A DNA stretch of 64,000 nt, from the NCBI RefSeq assembly GCF_014841135.1, contig NZ_JACYTN010000004.1, positions 124,001 to 188,000 of the forward strand, read 5' to 3'. This document shows positions 7,968 through 16,832 of the stretch, in pieces. Source of the DNA: Paenibacillus arenosi. GTDB lineage: Bacteria > Bacillota > Bacilli > Paenibacillales > Paenibacillaceae. A model generated the notes under the pieces. The model did not search any database and was not told where the DNA came from. It worked only from the letters and a program-made list of their open reading frames with translations. The translations under genes were made by a program, and so were the position numbers. Each line of letters begins with the position of its first letter. Position 1 is the stretch's first letter.

Positions 7968-10094
7968 TTATTCGTCCTGCTTGGCTAATGCTGCCTTCAG
8001 CAGATCACCTAGATTTGAACCAAGTGATTCTTGCTTCGCAAATTGCTTCACAAGCTTCCGTTCTTCATGCTTCTTCACTTTGCCGCCATCACCGTCTAAC
8101 TTCTCAATGACGTTGCACGGCAAACATTGAAAGAATTTGCCGACCTTGCCCGTCTTCAATTCCATGCGTTTATGACACCGCGAGCAGCGGCGATTCGACA
8201 ACTGCTTATCTGCCGAGCGCTTGTAGCCGCATTCTTTGTTCGGACACACCAGAGTCTTGCCTCGCTTGGACTTGCGCTCCAACATACGTGTTCCGCAATC
8301 AGGACAATGGCTATGAGACACATTATGTGGTTTATACTCTGCTTCACTTGCCTTTACACCTTGTACAAGCTGCTTCGCCATTTCGCGAATTTGCTGCATA
8401 AAGTCACCTGAACGGCGCTCACCACGTGCGATGCGCTCCAATTCCCGCTCCCATTTCGCTGTCAATTCTGGCGTTCTCAGCTCTGACGACACAAGCTCGA
8501 TCAGTTGCTTGCCTTTGCCTGTAGGCTTCAAATGCACACCCTCACGCTCAATCGTGTCGCTAGACACGAGCTTCTCTAAAATATCAGCGCGAGTGGCAGG
8601 CGTACCGAGTCCATGCTTCTCCATCTGCGTTAAAATAGAAGCTTCTGTATAGCGAGCAGGCGGACGAGTCCGATCACGCTGCACGTATAGACGCTTCACA
8701 CTCACAACATCATTCACGTTAAGACGAGGAATACGCTCAGTCTCACGGGCATCCGCGAAACGGCCTTCTTCCTCTTCATCCTTCCAATCGTTGTCGTAAG
8801 CTTGACGCCAACCTTGCTCTAACGCCGTGCGACCTTTCGCTATGAACGTCTCATCACCGATACGAAGCGTCAACGCGACTTGCTCCCATTCAGCAGCTGG
8901 TAAGAACAACGAAAGGAACCGGCGTGCGATAAGATCATACAGCTTGCGCTCCTCTGGAGAGAACTGTGCAAGCCGCAACGGCTCATCCGTAGGAATAATT
9001 GCATGATGATCCGTCACCTTGGAGTCGTCCACGATACGTTTTGTAATTGGTAGTGGGCGCTTAGCTATTGTTCTAGCCAATGCAGCATAAGGTCCCGCTG
9101 CCATCGACTCCAATCGCTCCTTGAGCGTACTTGTCATATCTGAAGAAAGATGACGGCTGTCTGTACGCGGATACGTAACCGCTTTGTGCTGCTCATAAAG
9201 TCGCTGCAGCACGTTCGATGTCTGCTTCGCTGAGAAGCCGAAACGGCGGTTCGCATCACGCTGTAGCTCAGTCAAATCATAAGCGAGCGGATGCGGCTCT
9301 TGTCGCTTCGACTTCTTCAAGTCGGTAACGACAGCACGCTCATTCGCCAGCTTCTCCATTCGTTTCTTGGCAGCATCCAGATCAAATTCACGCGCATCGC
9401 CGTTATCTCCACGCCACATGGCTTCATAACCGCCCATATCAGATATGAGCTGATCGAATTCCTGTGAGCGGAAGCCAGCGATATCCTTCTCGCGCTGCAT
9501 AACAATGCCCAATGTAGGCGTCTGCACACGGCCAGCTGACAATGGCGTCTCGAACTTACATGTCAGTGCCCGCGTCACATTTAGGCCAACGAGCCAGTCC
9601 GCCTCTGCACGACAACGTGCAGATTCATAGAGACGGTCGAAGTCTGTACCTGGGCGTAAACGACGGAAGCCGTCTTTAATCGCCTTATCCGTCTGTGACG
9701 AGATCCACAGGCGGCGGAATGGCTTACGCCAATTTACCTTTTGCATAATCCAACGTGCCAACAATTCACCTTCGCGAGCGGCATCTGTTGCGATGATCAA
9801 TTCCTTCACATCTGCACGCTTCATCAACTGCTGTACAATCTTGAACTGATGCGATGACTCACGCAAGACCGTCAACTGCATCTTGTCAGGCATCATCGGC
9901 AAATCTTCCAGCTTCCACTGCTGATACTTCTTGTCGTAGAACTCCGGTTCTGCTAGACCAACGAGATGTCCTAACGCCCAAGTGACGATATACTCCGTAC
10001 CTTCTATATAGTGCTTATGATTATCACGACAGCCCAATACACGCGCGATCTCGCGCCCAACTGAAGGCTTTTCCGCCAATACGAGAATTTTCAT
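7968..10094 (-). CDS. topB: DNA topoisomerase III
   Basis: Type IA topoisomerase, 708 residues, which passes single strands to decatenate and to resolve recombination intermediates (usually with RecQ helicases). Toprim domain at residues 1-140 with catalytic E8 (AEKPSVG) and acidic TDAAREGELLARW. The active-site tyrosine (about residue 308) is in TYPRTDSRHLS. The GLGTPATRA motif near residue 490 matches the family. The C-terminus carries two Cys4 zinc ribbons (CPDCG...CPNKECGYKR and CSRCHKR...CLPC), as in Bacillus TopB. ATG at 10094 follows AAGGAAGGA. Monocistronic. Confidence 0.96.
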   Translation of the reverse strand: MKILVLAEKPSVGREIARVLGCRDNHKHYIEGTEYIVTWALGHLVGLAEPEFYDKKYQQWKLEDLPMMPDKMQLTVLRESSHQFKIVQQLMKRADVKELIIATDAAREGELLARWIMQKVNWRKPFRRLWISSQTDKAIKDGFRRLRPGTDFDRLYESARCRAEADWLVGLNVTRALTCKFETPLSAGRVQTPTLGIVMQREKDIAGFRSQEFDQLISDMGGYEAMWRGDNGDAREFDLDAAKKRMEKLANERAVVTDLKKSKRQEPHPLAYDLTELQRDANRRFGFSAKQTSNVLQRLYEQHKAVTYPRTDSRHLSSDMTSTLKERLESMAAGPYAALARTIAKRPLPITKRIVDDSKVTDHHAIIPTDEPLRLAQFSPEERKLYDLIARRFLSLFLPAAEWEQVALTLRIGDETFIAKGRTALEQGWRQAYDNDWKDEEEEGRFADARETERIPRLNVNDVVSVKRLYVQRDRTRPPARYTEASILTQMEKHGLGTPATRADILEKLVSSDTIEREGVHLKPTGKGKQLIELVSSELRTPELTAKWERELERIARGERRSGDFMQQIREMAKQLVQGVKASEAEYKPHNVSHSHCPDCGTRMLERKSKRGKTLVCPNKECGYKRSADKQLSNRRCSRCHKRMELKTGKVGKFFQCLPCNVIEKLDGDGGKVKKHEERKLVKQFAKQESLGSNLGDLLKAALAKQDE

Positions 10095-10177
10095 AGTTCC
10101 TTCCTTTCCAAACCCTACTGCTCATATCTATGATTCATTTTCATGCTCATCATTGTACTATTCGGTCATACCCACTG

Positions 10178-10966
10178 TTAGATCGAGTTAACTATACCAC
10201 CATCTGCAAGCAAAGATTGCCCTGTCATATAGCTATTCGCAGGCGAAGCGAGGAACGCAATCAGACGGCCCATCTCTTCAGGAGAACCGTAACGTCCAAT
10301 CGGAATACGAGCCGCTTCCGCCGCCTGTATTTCTTCAACAGAGACCTGCTTCTGCTGTGCAACCAGCTCGTCCAGTTGTTCCACGCGATCCGTTGCAAAT
10401 CTGCCCGGTCCAACCGTGTTGATCAAAATGCCCTCTTGCGCCAGTTGTGGCGCTAAAGTCTTGGCAAGACCTACTACGCCGACACGGAAGGTCGAAGATA
10501 GCATCAACGTCTCAATCGGCTGCTTAATGGAGGACGAAGTAATATTTACAATGCGTCCAAAACCGCTTTTTCGCATGTACGGAAGTACTTCACGAATCGC
10601 ACGCACATAGCTAAGCAGCGTTAGTTCAAAGCCTTCCTGCCACATTTCATCGCTAAGTTGATCAAATTTCCCTGGCTTAGGCCCACCACAGTTGTTTACC
10701 AAAATATCAACCGTTCCAAAACGCTCTACAGTCAGTTGCACAATGCGCTTAATCGATTCCGCACTTGTAATGTCCGCCTCTACAGTTAGTGCTTCTATTC
10801 CTGTCTTCGCCTTCAAACGAGCCGCTGCCTCCACGAGGCTCGCAGCACTACGTCCGACCAATGTAACGAGCGCTCCTTCTGCAGCCAACGCTTCCGCAGC
10901 CCCATAACCAAGCCCTTTCGATGACGCCAGTACAATCGCGACTTTCCCCTTTACGTGCAAATCCAT
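10178..10966 (-). CDS. SDR family oxidoreductase with divergent active site
   Basis: 262-residue short-chain dehydrogenase/reductase. Rossmann cofactor loop ASSKGLG (residues 14-20, a variant of TGxxxGxG) and NNCGGP (NNAG-equivalent) are clear. The catalytic Ser lies in NITSSS. Where the family has YxxxK this protein has LSSTFRVGVVGLAK, so neither the catalytic Tyr nor its Lys partner is in place. This is known in one SDR branch annotated as 3-oxoacyl-ACP-reductase-like, whose true substrate is unclear. ATG at 10966 has GGAGGAG at 8 bases. It sits between topB and marR on the same strand. No terminator was seen between it and topB. Confidence 0.85.
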   Translation of the reverse strand: MDLHVKGKVAIVLASSKGLGYGAAEALAAEGALVTLVGRSAASLVEAAARLKAKTGIEALTVEADITSAESIKRIVQLTVERFGTVDILVNNCGGPKPGKFDQLSDEMWQEGFELTLLSYVRAIREVLPYMRKSGFGRIVNITSSSIKQPIETLMLSSTFRVGVVGLAKTLAPQLAQEGILINTVGPGRFATDRVEQLDELVAQQKQVSVEEIQAAEAARIPIGRYGSPEEMGRLIAFLASPANSYMTGQSLLADGGIVNSI

Positions 10967-11098
10967 AATAAACACTCCTCCTATAACGTGTACACGCTAA
11001 TCCCTAGTGCTATTCCTTACAACGAATATTGCTGCCGCCCCCCGCATACTAGACGATATATTTCGTGCGGAAAAATGACGGCGAAGTCACCTCATCTT

Positions 11099-11578
11099 TT
11101 ATTTAAAAGCTTTGGTATCGGGTAAAGACATATCTTTATTTTCCATTAATTGAAACAGAAGCCTGTAAAACTGTGCACGCTGCTCTTCTGTCAAATTCGT
11201 TAATAGACTTTCTGCAATGGCCTTCTGTGAGTCAAGCACTTCATGTAAATGCTGCTCAGCCAATTCCGTCGTTTGAAGTAAGGTTGCTCGACGATCCGTC
11301 GGATCCGGCAATCGAACGAGCAGTTTTTCTTTTTCTAACGCATCGACGAAATCGGTAACCGTACGCGCTTTTACCCCAATTTGACAGGCTAATTCATTCA
11401 TGCGAATTTTTCCTGTTGCGGACACTATAGACAACAGTCGCAACCGAGGACCTGAGATTTGGAAAGGCACATCGACGGCTGCCAGCTGTGCATCAAATTC
11501 TCGTTGCATATATTGAGTGGAACGAATCAACATATGAATGACATCTATTGCTGGTGGGTTATCCTTATAGATGACCAT
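11099..11578 (-). CDS. MarR family transcriptional regulator
   Basis: 159-residue winged-helix repressor of the MarR family. The recognition helix region reads MNELACQIGVKARTVTDFVDALEKEKLL, followed by the beta-wing PDPTDRRATLLQTT with the conserved Asp-Arg-Arg. ATG at 11578 is preceded by AGGAG at 8 bases. It is divergent from an MFS exporter gene. Three sites of consensus TACTGAGTNNNCTCA occur in the shared intergenic region, one next to this gene and two before the exporter, so autoregulation and repression of the exporter are likely. The ligand is probably a small toxic aromatic, as for other MarR/MFS pairs, but this is inference. Confidence 0.9.
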   Translation of the reverse strand: MVIYKDNPPAIDVIHMLIRSTQYMQREFDAQLAAVDVPFQISGPRLRLLSIVSATGKIRMNELACQIGVKARTVTDFVDALEKEKLLVRLPDPTDRRATLLQTTELAEQHLHEVLDSQKAIAESLLTNLTEEQRAQFYRLLFQLMENKDMSLPDTKAFK

Positions 11579-11645
11579 AACATCAACTCCTGCTTAACTC
11601 AAAATCATATTTCCTATCCCTTACCTCTTTACATCTTTAGCTAGT

Positions 11646-11660
11646 TACTGAGTCCCCTCA
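11646..11660. promoter_or_regulatory. MarR operator candidate O1 (marR side)
   Basis: TACTGAGTCCCCTCA, containing the palindrome TGAG-N4-CTCA. It lies 68 bases upstream of the marR start and matches two sites near the exporter gene at nearly all non-central positions. Confidence 0.6.
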
Positions 11661-11720
11661 TCATATCATACTTTTTATGTATAACTCCTCTCCATCCTAT
11701 GTGTGCTTGATCTGCCGATA

Positions 11721-11749
11721 TTGACAATTCGAAAAATACTGAGTAAACT
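11721..11749 (+). promoter_or_regulatory. candidate promoter of the MFS gene
   Basis: TTGACA (11721-11726) is followed after 17 bases by TAAACT (11744-11749). The -10 element lies inside operator O2, which would let the repressor block RNA polymerase directly. Confidence 0.45.
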
Positions 11750-11752
11750 CAC
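11738..11752. promoter_or_regulatory. MarR operator candidate O2
   Basis: TACTGAGTAAACTCA followed by CTA. The core TGAGTAAACTCA is a perfect 5-bp-arm palindrome and overlaps the probable -10 box of the exporter promoter. Confidence 0.65.
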
Positions 11753-11765
11753 TATTATAAATTAA

Positions 11766-11780
11766 TGAGGTAACTCAGTA
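11766..11780. promoter_or_regulatory. MarR operator candidate O3
   Basis: TGAGGTAACTCAGTA. Read on the other strand it matches O2 at 13 of 15 positions; its own core TGAG-N4-CTCA is palindromic. Centre-to-centre distance from O2 is 26 bases. Confidence 0.65.
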
Positions 11781-11890
11781 TGTGGTCACTCATTAAAAAT
11801 GAATTTACGTTTGGATGGAATAGCCCCCTTCCTCAATTCCATATAAACATTGGTTCGCAAATACTCATCCTTAGATTGGAGGGAAGCCTT

Positions 11891-13306
11891 TTGCATGAAT
11901 TAAAACATACAAGCGCAGCGAACGCCGATAAGTTACTGCGCGTTCTTGTTGTTACTTTAATTTTTTCCGTGATGAACGGTACCATGTTCAATGTCGCACT
12001 CCCAGCCATAGGTGCAGAGTTCAGCTTACTTCCTTCTCAGGTCAGTTGGATTATGACAAGTTATATGGTTCTATATGCGATCGGCTCCGTCGTATTCGGT
12101 AAGCTCGCTGATAAATATCGACTTAAAGACTTACTCACCTACGGTTTGCTTGTCTTCGCAGTTGGCTCCATCGTAGGTGCACTCGCAGATGAGTTCTGGG
12201 TGATGATTGTTGGACGTATTCTGCAAGCGGCTGGAGCCTCTGTTCTGCCAGCTACTGCGATGATTATTCCGATCCGCTACTTTGCACCTGAAAAGCGTGG
12301 TCGTGCCCTAGGTACATCCGCGATCGGACTAGCACTTGGCGGTGCTTTAGGTCCTGTTGTATCCGGCTTAATTACAAGCCTAGGCAGTTGGAGAATGCTA
12401 TTTCTATTTTCCCTTCTGCCTTTGCTAACGCTGCCCTTCTTCCGTAAGTATTTAGATGACGAGAGAGGCACAACAGGCTCCATCGACTTCCTTGGTGGCC
12501 TACTGTTGAGCGGAACAGTTGCATGCGTTCTACTTGCGATTACACAAAGCAGCCTATTGATGCTCGCGGGTGGCGCTATATTGCTGGTCCTATTCATTGC
12601 CCGAATTCGAACAGCCACCAATCCATTTATTCAGCCTGAGCTGTTCCGTAATCCCAATTATGTCGTTGGCTTGCTGCTTACGTTTATAGCAACAGCGATG
12701 AGCTTTAGTGTGACTTATATTACGCCTCAATATTTAACAGCTTTGAATGAACTACCTCCGAGCAGCATCGGCTTCGTGCTAACGCCAGCCGCACTGGCCG
12801 CAGCCATGCTAGGACGTAAAGGTGGAAAATTGGCAGACGAACATGGCAACTTAACCTTAGTCAAAACAGCGTCTCTCATGCTGCTGCTGTGCTTCATTTT
12901 GTTATCGATATTCGTGGGCGTGTCTCCTTATGCAATTGCACTTATTTTAATACTGGGCAATCTAGGTCAAACGTTTATGAGCATCGCCATGCCGAATACA
13001 GTATCTAGAACGTTAACCAAGGAGCAAACGGGTGTGGGCATGGGACTGTTTTCGATGCTCAATTTTATTTCAGGAGCCATCGCTATGAGCTTGATCGGTA
13101 AAATACTCGATAACGGTTCTACTACACTTCGTATCAATCCGTTTGTCACAAATGAAGGAGCTTACATGTATAGCAATATATTCTTTGTGCTTGTGTTGCT
13201 TACGCTAATCATGTGGGGAATTTATCGTGTTCAGTTCGGAACAGGAACAGCTTCGACGTTATCATCAACCGCAGCTGTGAGCGATCACGGCAATCAAGCG
13301 AAATAA
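11891..13306 (+). CDS. MFS multidrug exporter, DHA2-like (14 TM)
   Basis: Drug:H+ antiporter of the major facilitator superfamily, 471 residues. The first helix carries NGTMFNVALPAIG (the family motif LDxTVxNVALP), motif A is GKLADKYRLKDLL, and motif C is ALGPVVSGLI. Hydrophobic segments fit 13-14 helices, as in QacA/Tet(K)-type exporters. I chose TTG at 11891 because GGAGGG lies 7 bases before it; an upstream in-frame ATG at 11780 has no ribosome site and would lie within operator O3. The long leader between the operators and this start is about 110 bases. Divergent from and probably repressed by the MarR regulator. Confidence 0.9.
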   Translation: MHELKHTSAANADKLLRVLVVTLIFSVMNGTMFNVALPAIGAEFSLLPSQVSWIMTSYMVLYAIGSVVFGKLADKYRLKDLLTYGLLVFAVGSIVGALADEFWVMIVGRILQAAGASVLPATAMIIPIRYFAPEKRGRALGTSAIGLALGGALGPVVSGLITSLGSWRMLFLFSLLPLLTLPFFRKYLDDERGTTGSIDFLGGLLLSGTVACVLLAITQSSLLMLAGGAILLVLFIARIRTATNPFIQPELFRNPNYVVGLLLTFIATAMSFSVTYITPQYLTALNELPPSSIGFVLTPAALAAAMLGRKGGKLADEHGNLTLVKTASLMLLLCFILLSIFVGVSPYAIALILILGNLGQTFMSIAMPNTVSRTLTKEQTGVGMGLFSMLNFISGAIAMSLIGKILDNGSTTLRINPFVTNEGAYMYSNIFFVLVLLTLIMWGIYRVQFGTGTASTLSSTAAVSDHGNQAK

Positions 13307-13416
13307 ACATTTTAGAACAAGTGGCTGCTAGTTCCAAAACATCTATTCGAGTTCAGCATCGGTCTATGCTAGAATGGACTCAGCTTGTATAGCCTGTATA
13401 TAAGGAGATGAAACGA

Positions 13417-13893
13417 ATGTCGACCTTGTATGAAATTAAAGTAAACAAGGCTTCTAAGGAATCCATTTCGCTTGATGCCTACCGAGATAAAGTATTGCTA
13501 ATCGTGAATACAGCCAGCAAATGCGGCTTTACTCCACAGTTCAAAGAACTCCAGGAACTACAGGAACGTTATCATGCACAAGGATTCGAAGTGTTGGGTT
13601 TCCCTTGTGATCAATTTGCGAATCAAGAGTTCGCTGAAATTGAAGAAACACTGCAGCACTGCCAATTAAATTATGGTGTATCCTTCCCGATGTTTGCTAA
13701 GTTAGATGTAAAGGGCGATAACGCTTCACCATTGTTCAAGCATCTTACTTCGGAGAAGAAAGGCTTGCTTGGTTCAGAGGTAAAATGGAACTTTACCAAG
13801 TTCCTTGTCGATCGCCAAGGTAAAGTAGTTCACCGTTTCGCTCCACAGACGAATCCGTCTACTATCGCACAGCACATCGAGAAGCTATTGTAA
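13417..13893 (+). CDS. glutathione peroxidase-like thiol peroxidase
   Basis: 158-residue thioredoxin-fold peroxidase of the glutathione peroxidase family (BsaA in Bacillus), which reduces hydroperoxides. The peroxidatic Cys is C36 in NTASKCGFTPQ, not selenocysteine. The other triad residues are in FPCDQFANQE (Gln) and KWNFTKFLVD (Trp, Asn). The Cys in FPCDQF may act as resolving Cys, which would make this a thioredoxin-dependent enzyme. ATG at 13417 has AAGGAG at 9 bases; an ATG three codons earlier touches that site and is less likely. It is followed by a strong terminator. Confidence 0.93.
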   Translation: MSTLYEIKVNKASKESISLDAYRDKVLLIVNTASKCGFTPQFKELQELQERYHAQGFEVLGFPCDQFANQEFAEIEETLQHCQLNYGVSFPMFAKLDVKGDNASPLFKHLTSEKKGLLGSEVKWNFTKFLVDRQGKVVHRFAPQTNPSTIAQHIEKLL

Positions 13894-13906
13894 GGTAAAT
13901 AGGGAT

Positions 13907-13946
13907 AGACCGTGACCAAATAAGGTCGCGGTCTTTCTTTTTTCTT
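13907..13946 (+). terminator. intrinsic terminator of the peroxidase gene
   Basis: AGACCGTGACC pairs with GGTCGCGGTCT (one G-U), then TTCTTTTTTCTT. Confidence 0.85.
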
Positions 13947-14160
13947 GTGACAGCCTTAACTATTAAAACCCGCCCATTGTATAAGAAAAAGTCTCTACGG
14001 CAACCATTAGCAAGTTCACCCTCCAAGGAACATACTAGTGGAAGGCACTGGATTGATGCGTTTCCCACAAAAATGTGTAAAAATAGAAACAGACCTCTCT
14101 GACGTGTAAGTACGTTATTCTGCGTCTGATTATGTAATGAACTAAATGAGGATGAACGAT

Positions 14161-15951
14161 ATGAATGATGCAATACCATCTAAAAAAAGTTTAGTCATGC
14201 GCATGACTCGCGAAGTATTGCGAGTATTGAAGCTGTCATGGCGTCCACTGCTTTTATTTGAACTCGTATACAAATTGTTGACGATCGGAATATTCATTCC
14301 ACTGCTGTCTGCTCTATTTAATCAAATCTTGGATTGGGGCGGCTATCAAGCGATTGCCAACCACGATGTCATCCGATTCCTATTCAGCAGACATGGCATG
14401 GTGAGCCTAATCGTACTGGCACCCATTGCAATCGCGATTATTTATACCGAATTCGCCGTGCTCGTCTATATTGCCTATTACAGCATTCAAGGACGTGAAG
14501 TCCGGGTACGCGCCGTTCTAATGAAAGTGTTGATACGACTACCGAAACTCGGTCGAATCGGTTTGCTTGGTCTCGCTATCTATTTGCTGCTGCTCTTCCC
14601 ACTCTTGGATGCAGGGTTTGGTGCTTCGCTTCTGCCTGGCATTCTGATTCCTGAATTTATTACCAACGAGCTCATGAAGACGCTAGCTGGATTGCTGGCA
14701 GTTGTAGGCTTTTTTGTTTTCATTGGTGCAATGAACTTAATTTGCATTTATGCGCTGCCTATTCTCGTATTAGAACGAACGCAGCGCTTCATTCAAGTCG
14801 TTCGTCGCAGTGCCAAACTGTTCTGGCGCAGCAAGTTCACCCTGCTCGCTTTACTGGCGGAATGGTTGCTTGTTTCGATCTTGATTGTTGTGTTCTTCTT
14901 TATACTGCTTGTGCTATTCATTATGCTTACGATGTGGTTCCTTGGTGAAAACTTCGCAATCGATATGGCGCTCGGCATGATTATGAGCTTAGGATTATAC
15001 ACGTTGTCCTTATTACTTACACCTTTGTTCGTTATCGCCATTACTCGTGTTTATATGGAGTATACAGAACCAGCCGATTATGCTGCGGATGAGGATGGCA
15101 TTGATCCAACCTACTGGATATGCGAAAAAGGTAAGAAACAGCAAGTGAAGAAGCAGGGCGGCAAGCTTATCACGATGATCATGCTGTTGTGCATCGCACT
15201 TGGCTGGGGACTTACGACGCTGTTTGCGAGCGAACAACCTGCTCAGCGAGATGAATTTATTCTTATGGCTCATCGCGGAGATCTTTCATCTGGCATTGAG
15301 AATTCTATGGAGGCCTTCGAAGGTGCCGTGCAAGCAGGGGCTGACAGAATTGAATTAGATATTATGCAAACAAAGGATGGCAAGTTGGTTGTCATTCATG
15401 ATGAGAACTTAAAGCGATTAACGGGACATGATATTCCGATTTACGACATCACATGGGATGAGCTTCAGCATATTCCACTGCAAGATGGAGAACAAACGAG
15501 TCGCATCGCAACATTGGATGAAGTCATTGCTACCTTTAAAGGAAAAACAAAATTCACAATCGACTTGAAGCCGCATGGCTATGAACAAGATTTGGTTGCT
15601 TCCTTAGTAAGCACGATTCATAAACATGGCATTCAAGATGAGGTATATGTACAAAGCACCGATTATGAATTTTTACAAGAGTTTAGAGCTGCAGCTCCAA
15701 ACATCAAAATTGGCTATGTAATGTTTGCAGCGTTCCGTTCTCTTCATCCTTATGATGTAGACTATTTTGCTATTGAGCAGTCATTTATTAGTTCTCGTAT
15801 TATTGCTTCTGCGAAGCTTTTGAATAAGCCGTTGTACGTATGGACTGTGAATGATATAGATAGTGCTGAACACTTCTATAAACTAGGTGTAGACGGAGTT
15901 ATTACGGATATTACAGCCGACATAAGGGAGCATATCAATCTGCTTCATTAA
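14161..15951 (+). CDS. membrane-anchored glycerophosphodiester phosphodiesterase
   Basis: 596-residue two-part protein. Residues 1 to about 330 contain many long hydrophobic helices, matching the GDPD N-terminal membrane domain (glycerophosphoryl diester phosphodiesterase membrane domain). A further helix near residue 345-365 leads to an external GDPD TIM-barrel (about 370-590). Catalytic signatures are AHRGD (usual HRG), NSMEAFEGAVQAGADRIELDIMQ-type strand with E and D metal ligands, and VVIHDENL with the second catalytic His. It hydrolyses glycerophosphodiesters to sn-glycerol 3-phosphate and an alcohol; lipoteichoic-acid or lipid-turnover products are plausible substrates. ATG at 14161 follows GAGG at 9 bases. 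Confidence 0.9.
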   Translation: MNDAIPSKKSLVMRMTREVLRVLKLSWRPLLLFELVYKLLTIGIFIPLLSALFNQILDWGGYQAIANHDVIRFLFSRHGMVSLIVLAPIAIAIIYTEFAVLVYIAYYSIQGREVRVRAVLMKVLIRLPKLGRIGLLGLAIYLLLLFPLLDAGFGASLLPGILIPEFITNELMKTLAGLLAVVGFFVFIGAMNLICIYALPILVLERTQRFIQVVRRSAKLFWRSKFTLLALLAEWLLVSILIVVFFFILLVLFIMLTMWFLGENFAIDMALGMIMSLGLYTLSLLLTPLFVIAITRVYMEYTEPADYAADEDGIDPTYWICEKGKKQQVKKQGGKLITMIMLLCIALGWGLTTLFASEQPAQRDEFILMAHRGDLSSGIENSMEAFEGAVQAGADRIELDIMQTKDGKLVVIHDENLKRLTGHDIPIYDITWDELQHIPLQDGEQTSRIATLDEVIATFKGKTKFTIDLKPHGYEQDLVASLVSTIHKHGIQDEVYVQSTDYEFLQEFRAAAPNIKIGYVMFAAFRSLHPYDVDYFAIEQSFISSRIIASAKLLNKPLYVWTVNDIDSAEHFYKLGVDGVITDITADIREHINLLH

Positions 15952-15981
15952 CCATGCATAGATGAAGGATTCGCATTTACG

Positions 15982-16027
15982 CAAAAAAAGGGATGACGAG
16001 AGTTCGCAACTCTTATCATCCCTTTTC
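15982..16027. terminator. bidirectional intrinsic terminator
   Basis: AAAAGGGATGA...TCATCCCTTTT with an inner GAGAGTT-CGC-AACTCTT stem. It serves the GDPD gene on the plus strand and the converging AIM24 gene on the minus strand. Confidence 0.85.
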
Positions 16028-16094
16028 CTATGAAGGCTCTCGATCATTTGAAGCTGCATCATTTATAATGATTGACCACAACTTCTTTCGCCCC

Positions 16095-16832
16095 TTATTT
16101 TATAAACACACCACCGAATGGAATGACTTCACGTAAAATACGTTTAATAAATCCGCCGCCATCTAGATCCCGTTCCAACTGCCCGTCCGATTTGCTCGTT
16201 TGCAGCAGTACATAGCCTTTTCCTGTTATTTCCCAATGATAGTTCATATGCTGGCTCGCTAATGTGTTGCCGTACACGACAGGCTTTAATTGTGCATTCT
16301 CGGGATATGCTACTAAGCAGCTGACATCGACATAAGTCGGCCGGACAGGATCAAGCTCCATCCGATAAAGGGGCCCGTGAGAAATAACCCCGAGCAGACC
16401 ATCTTCAGCAGTAAACTTCATTTTAACAAGTTCTCGTGTAATAACTGCATTTTTAAACGTCTGCACACGACGATCCACTTTCATTCCTGCTGTGTAGAAC
16501 ATGACATGCTTCCATTCAAATAATAAATCCGATCCCGTCGTAATGGGAATCGTCTGCATGCTGAATCCTGTCGGCAAGCCAATCATAAACTTAACAGGCC
16601 CAGATATACGGGATTGGACGAATTTGCGCTTACGGTAAATCCCCGCAATATCCATCAATTGGTCTTCTCGCTGTGCTGAAGCCCCTTGAAAGGACAAAAT
16701 TTGCCCTGGATGAAGAATATAGACGATCTCGCCAGCCCTAAGCTCTATCGATAAAGCTTGTGATAACACCGCTTCTGCTTCATTAATAATTTTCATACCT
16801 GCACCCGCTATCGACTGCGGTGACGGCTCCAT
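16095..16832 (-). CDS. AIM24 family protein
   Basis: 245 residues, predicted beta-rich, of the AIM24 family (double-stranded beta-helix related to the TRAP-like fold). Visible family features are the Gly/Pro-rich turn LHPGQILSFQG, the repeated aromatic-glycine strands (FEWKHVMFYTAG, DGLLGVISHGPLYRMEL), and the C-terminal GEGGGFIKR-like DGGGFIKRILR segment. The function of bacterial AIM24 proteins is not established. The chosen ATG at 16832 overlaps the upstream coiled-coil gene by 25 bases. An in-frame ATG at 16796 is an equally possible start, as neither has a strong ribosome site. Translation is probably coupled. Confidence 0.7.
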   Translation of the reverse strand: MEPSPQSIAGAGMKIINEAEAVLSQALSIELRAGEIVYILHPGQILSFQGASAQREDQLMDIAGIYRKRKFVQSRISGPVKFMIGLPTGFSMQTIPITTGSDLLFEWKHVMFYTAGMKVDRRVQTFKNAVITRELVKMKFTAEDGLLGVISHGPLYRMELDPVRPTYVDVSCLVAYPENAQLKPVVYGNTLASQHMNYHWEITGKGYVLLQTSKSDGQLERDLDGGGFIKRILREVIPFGGVFIK

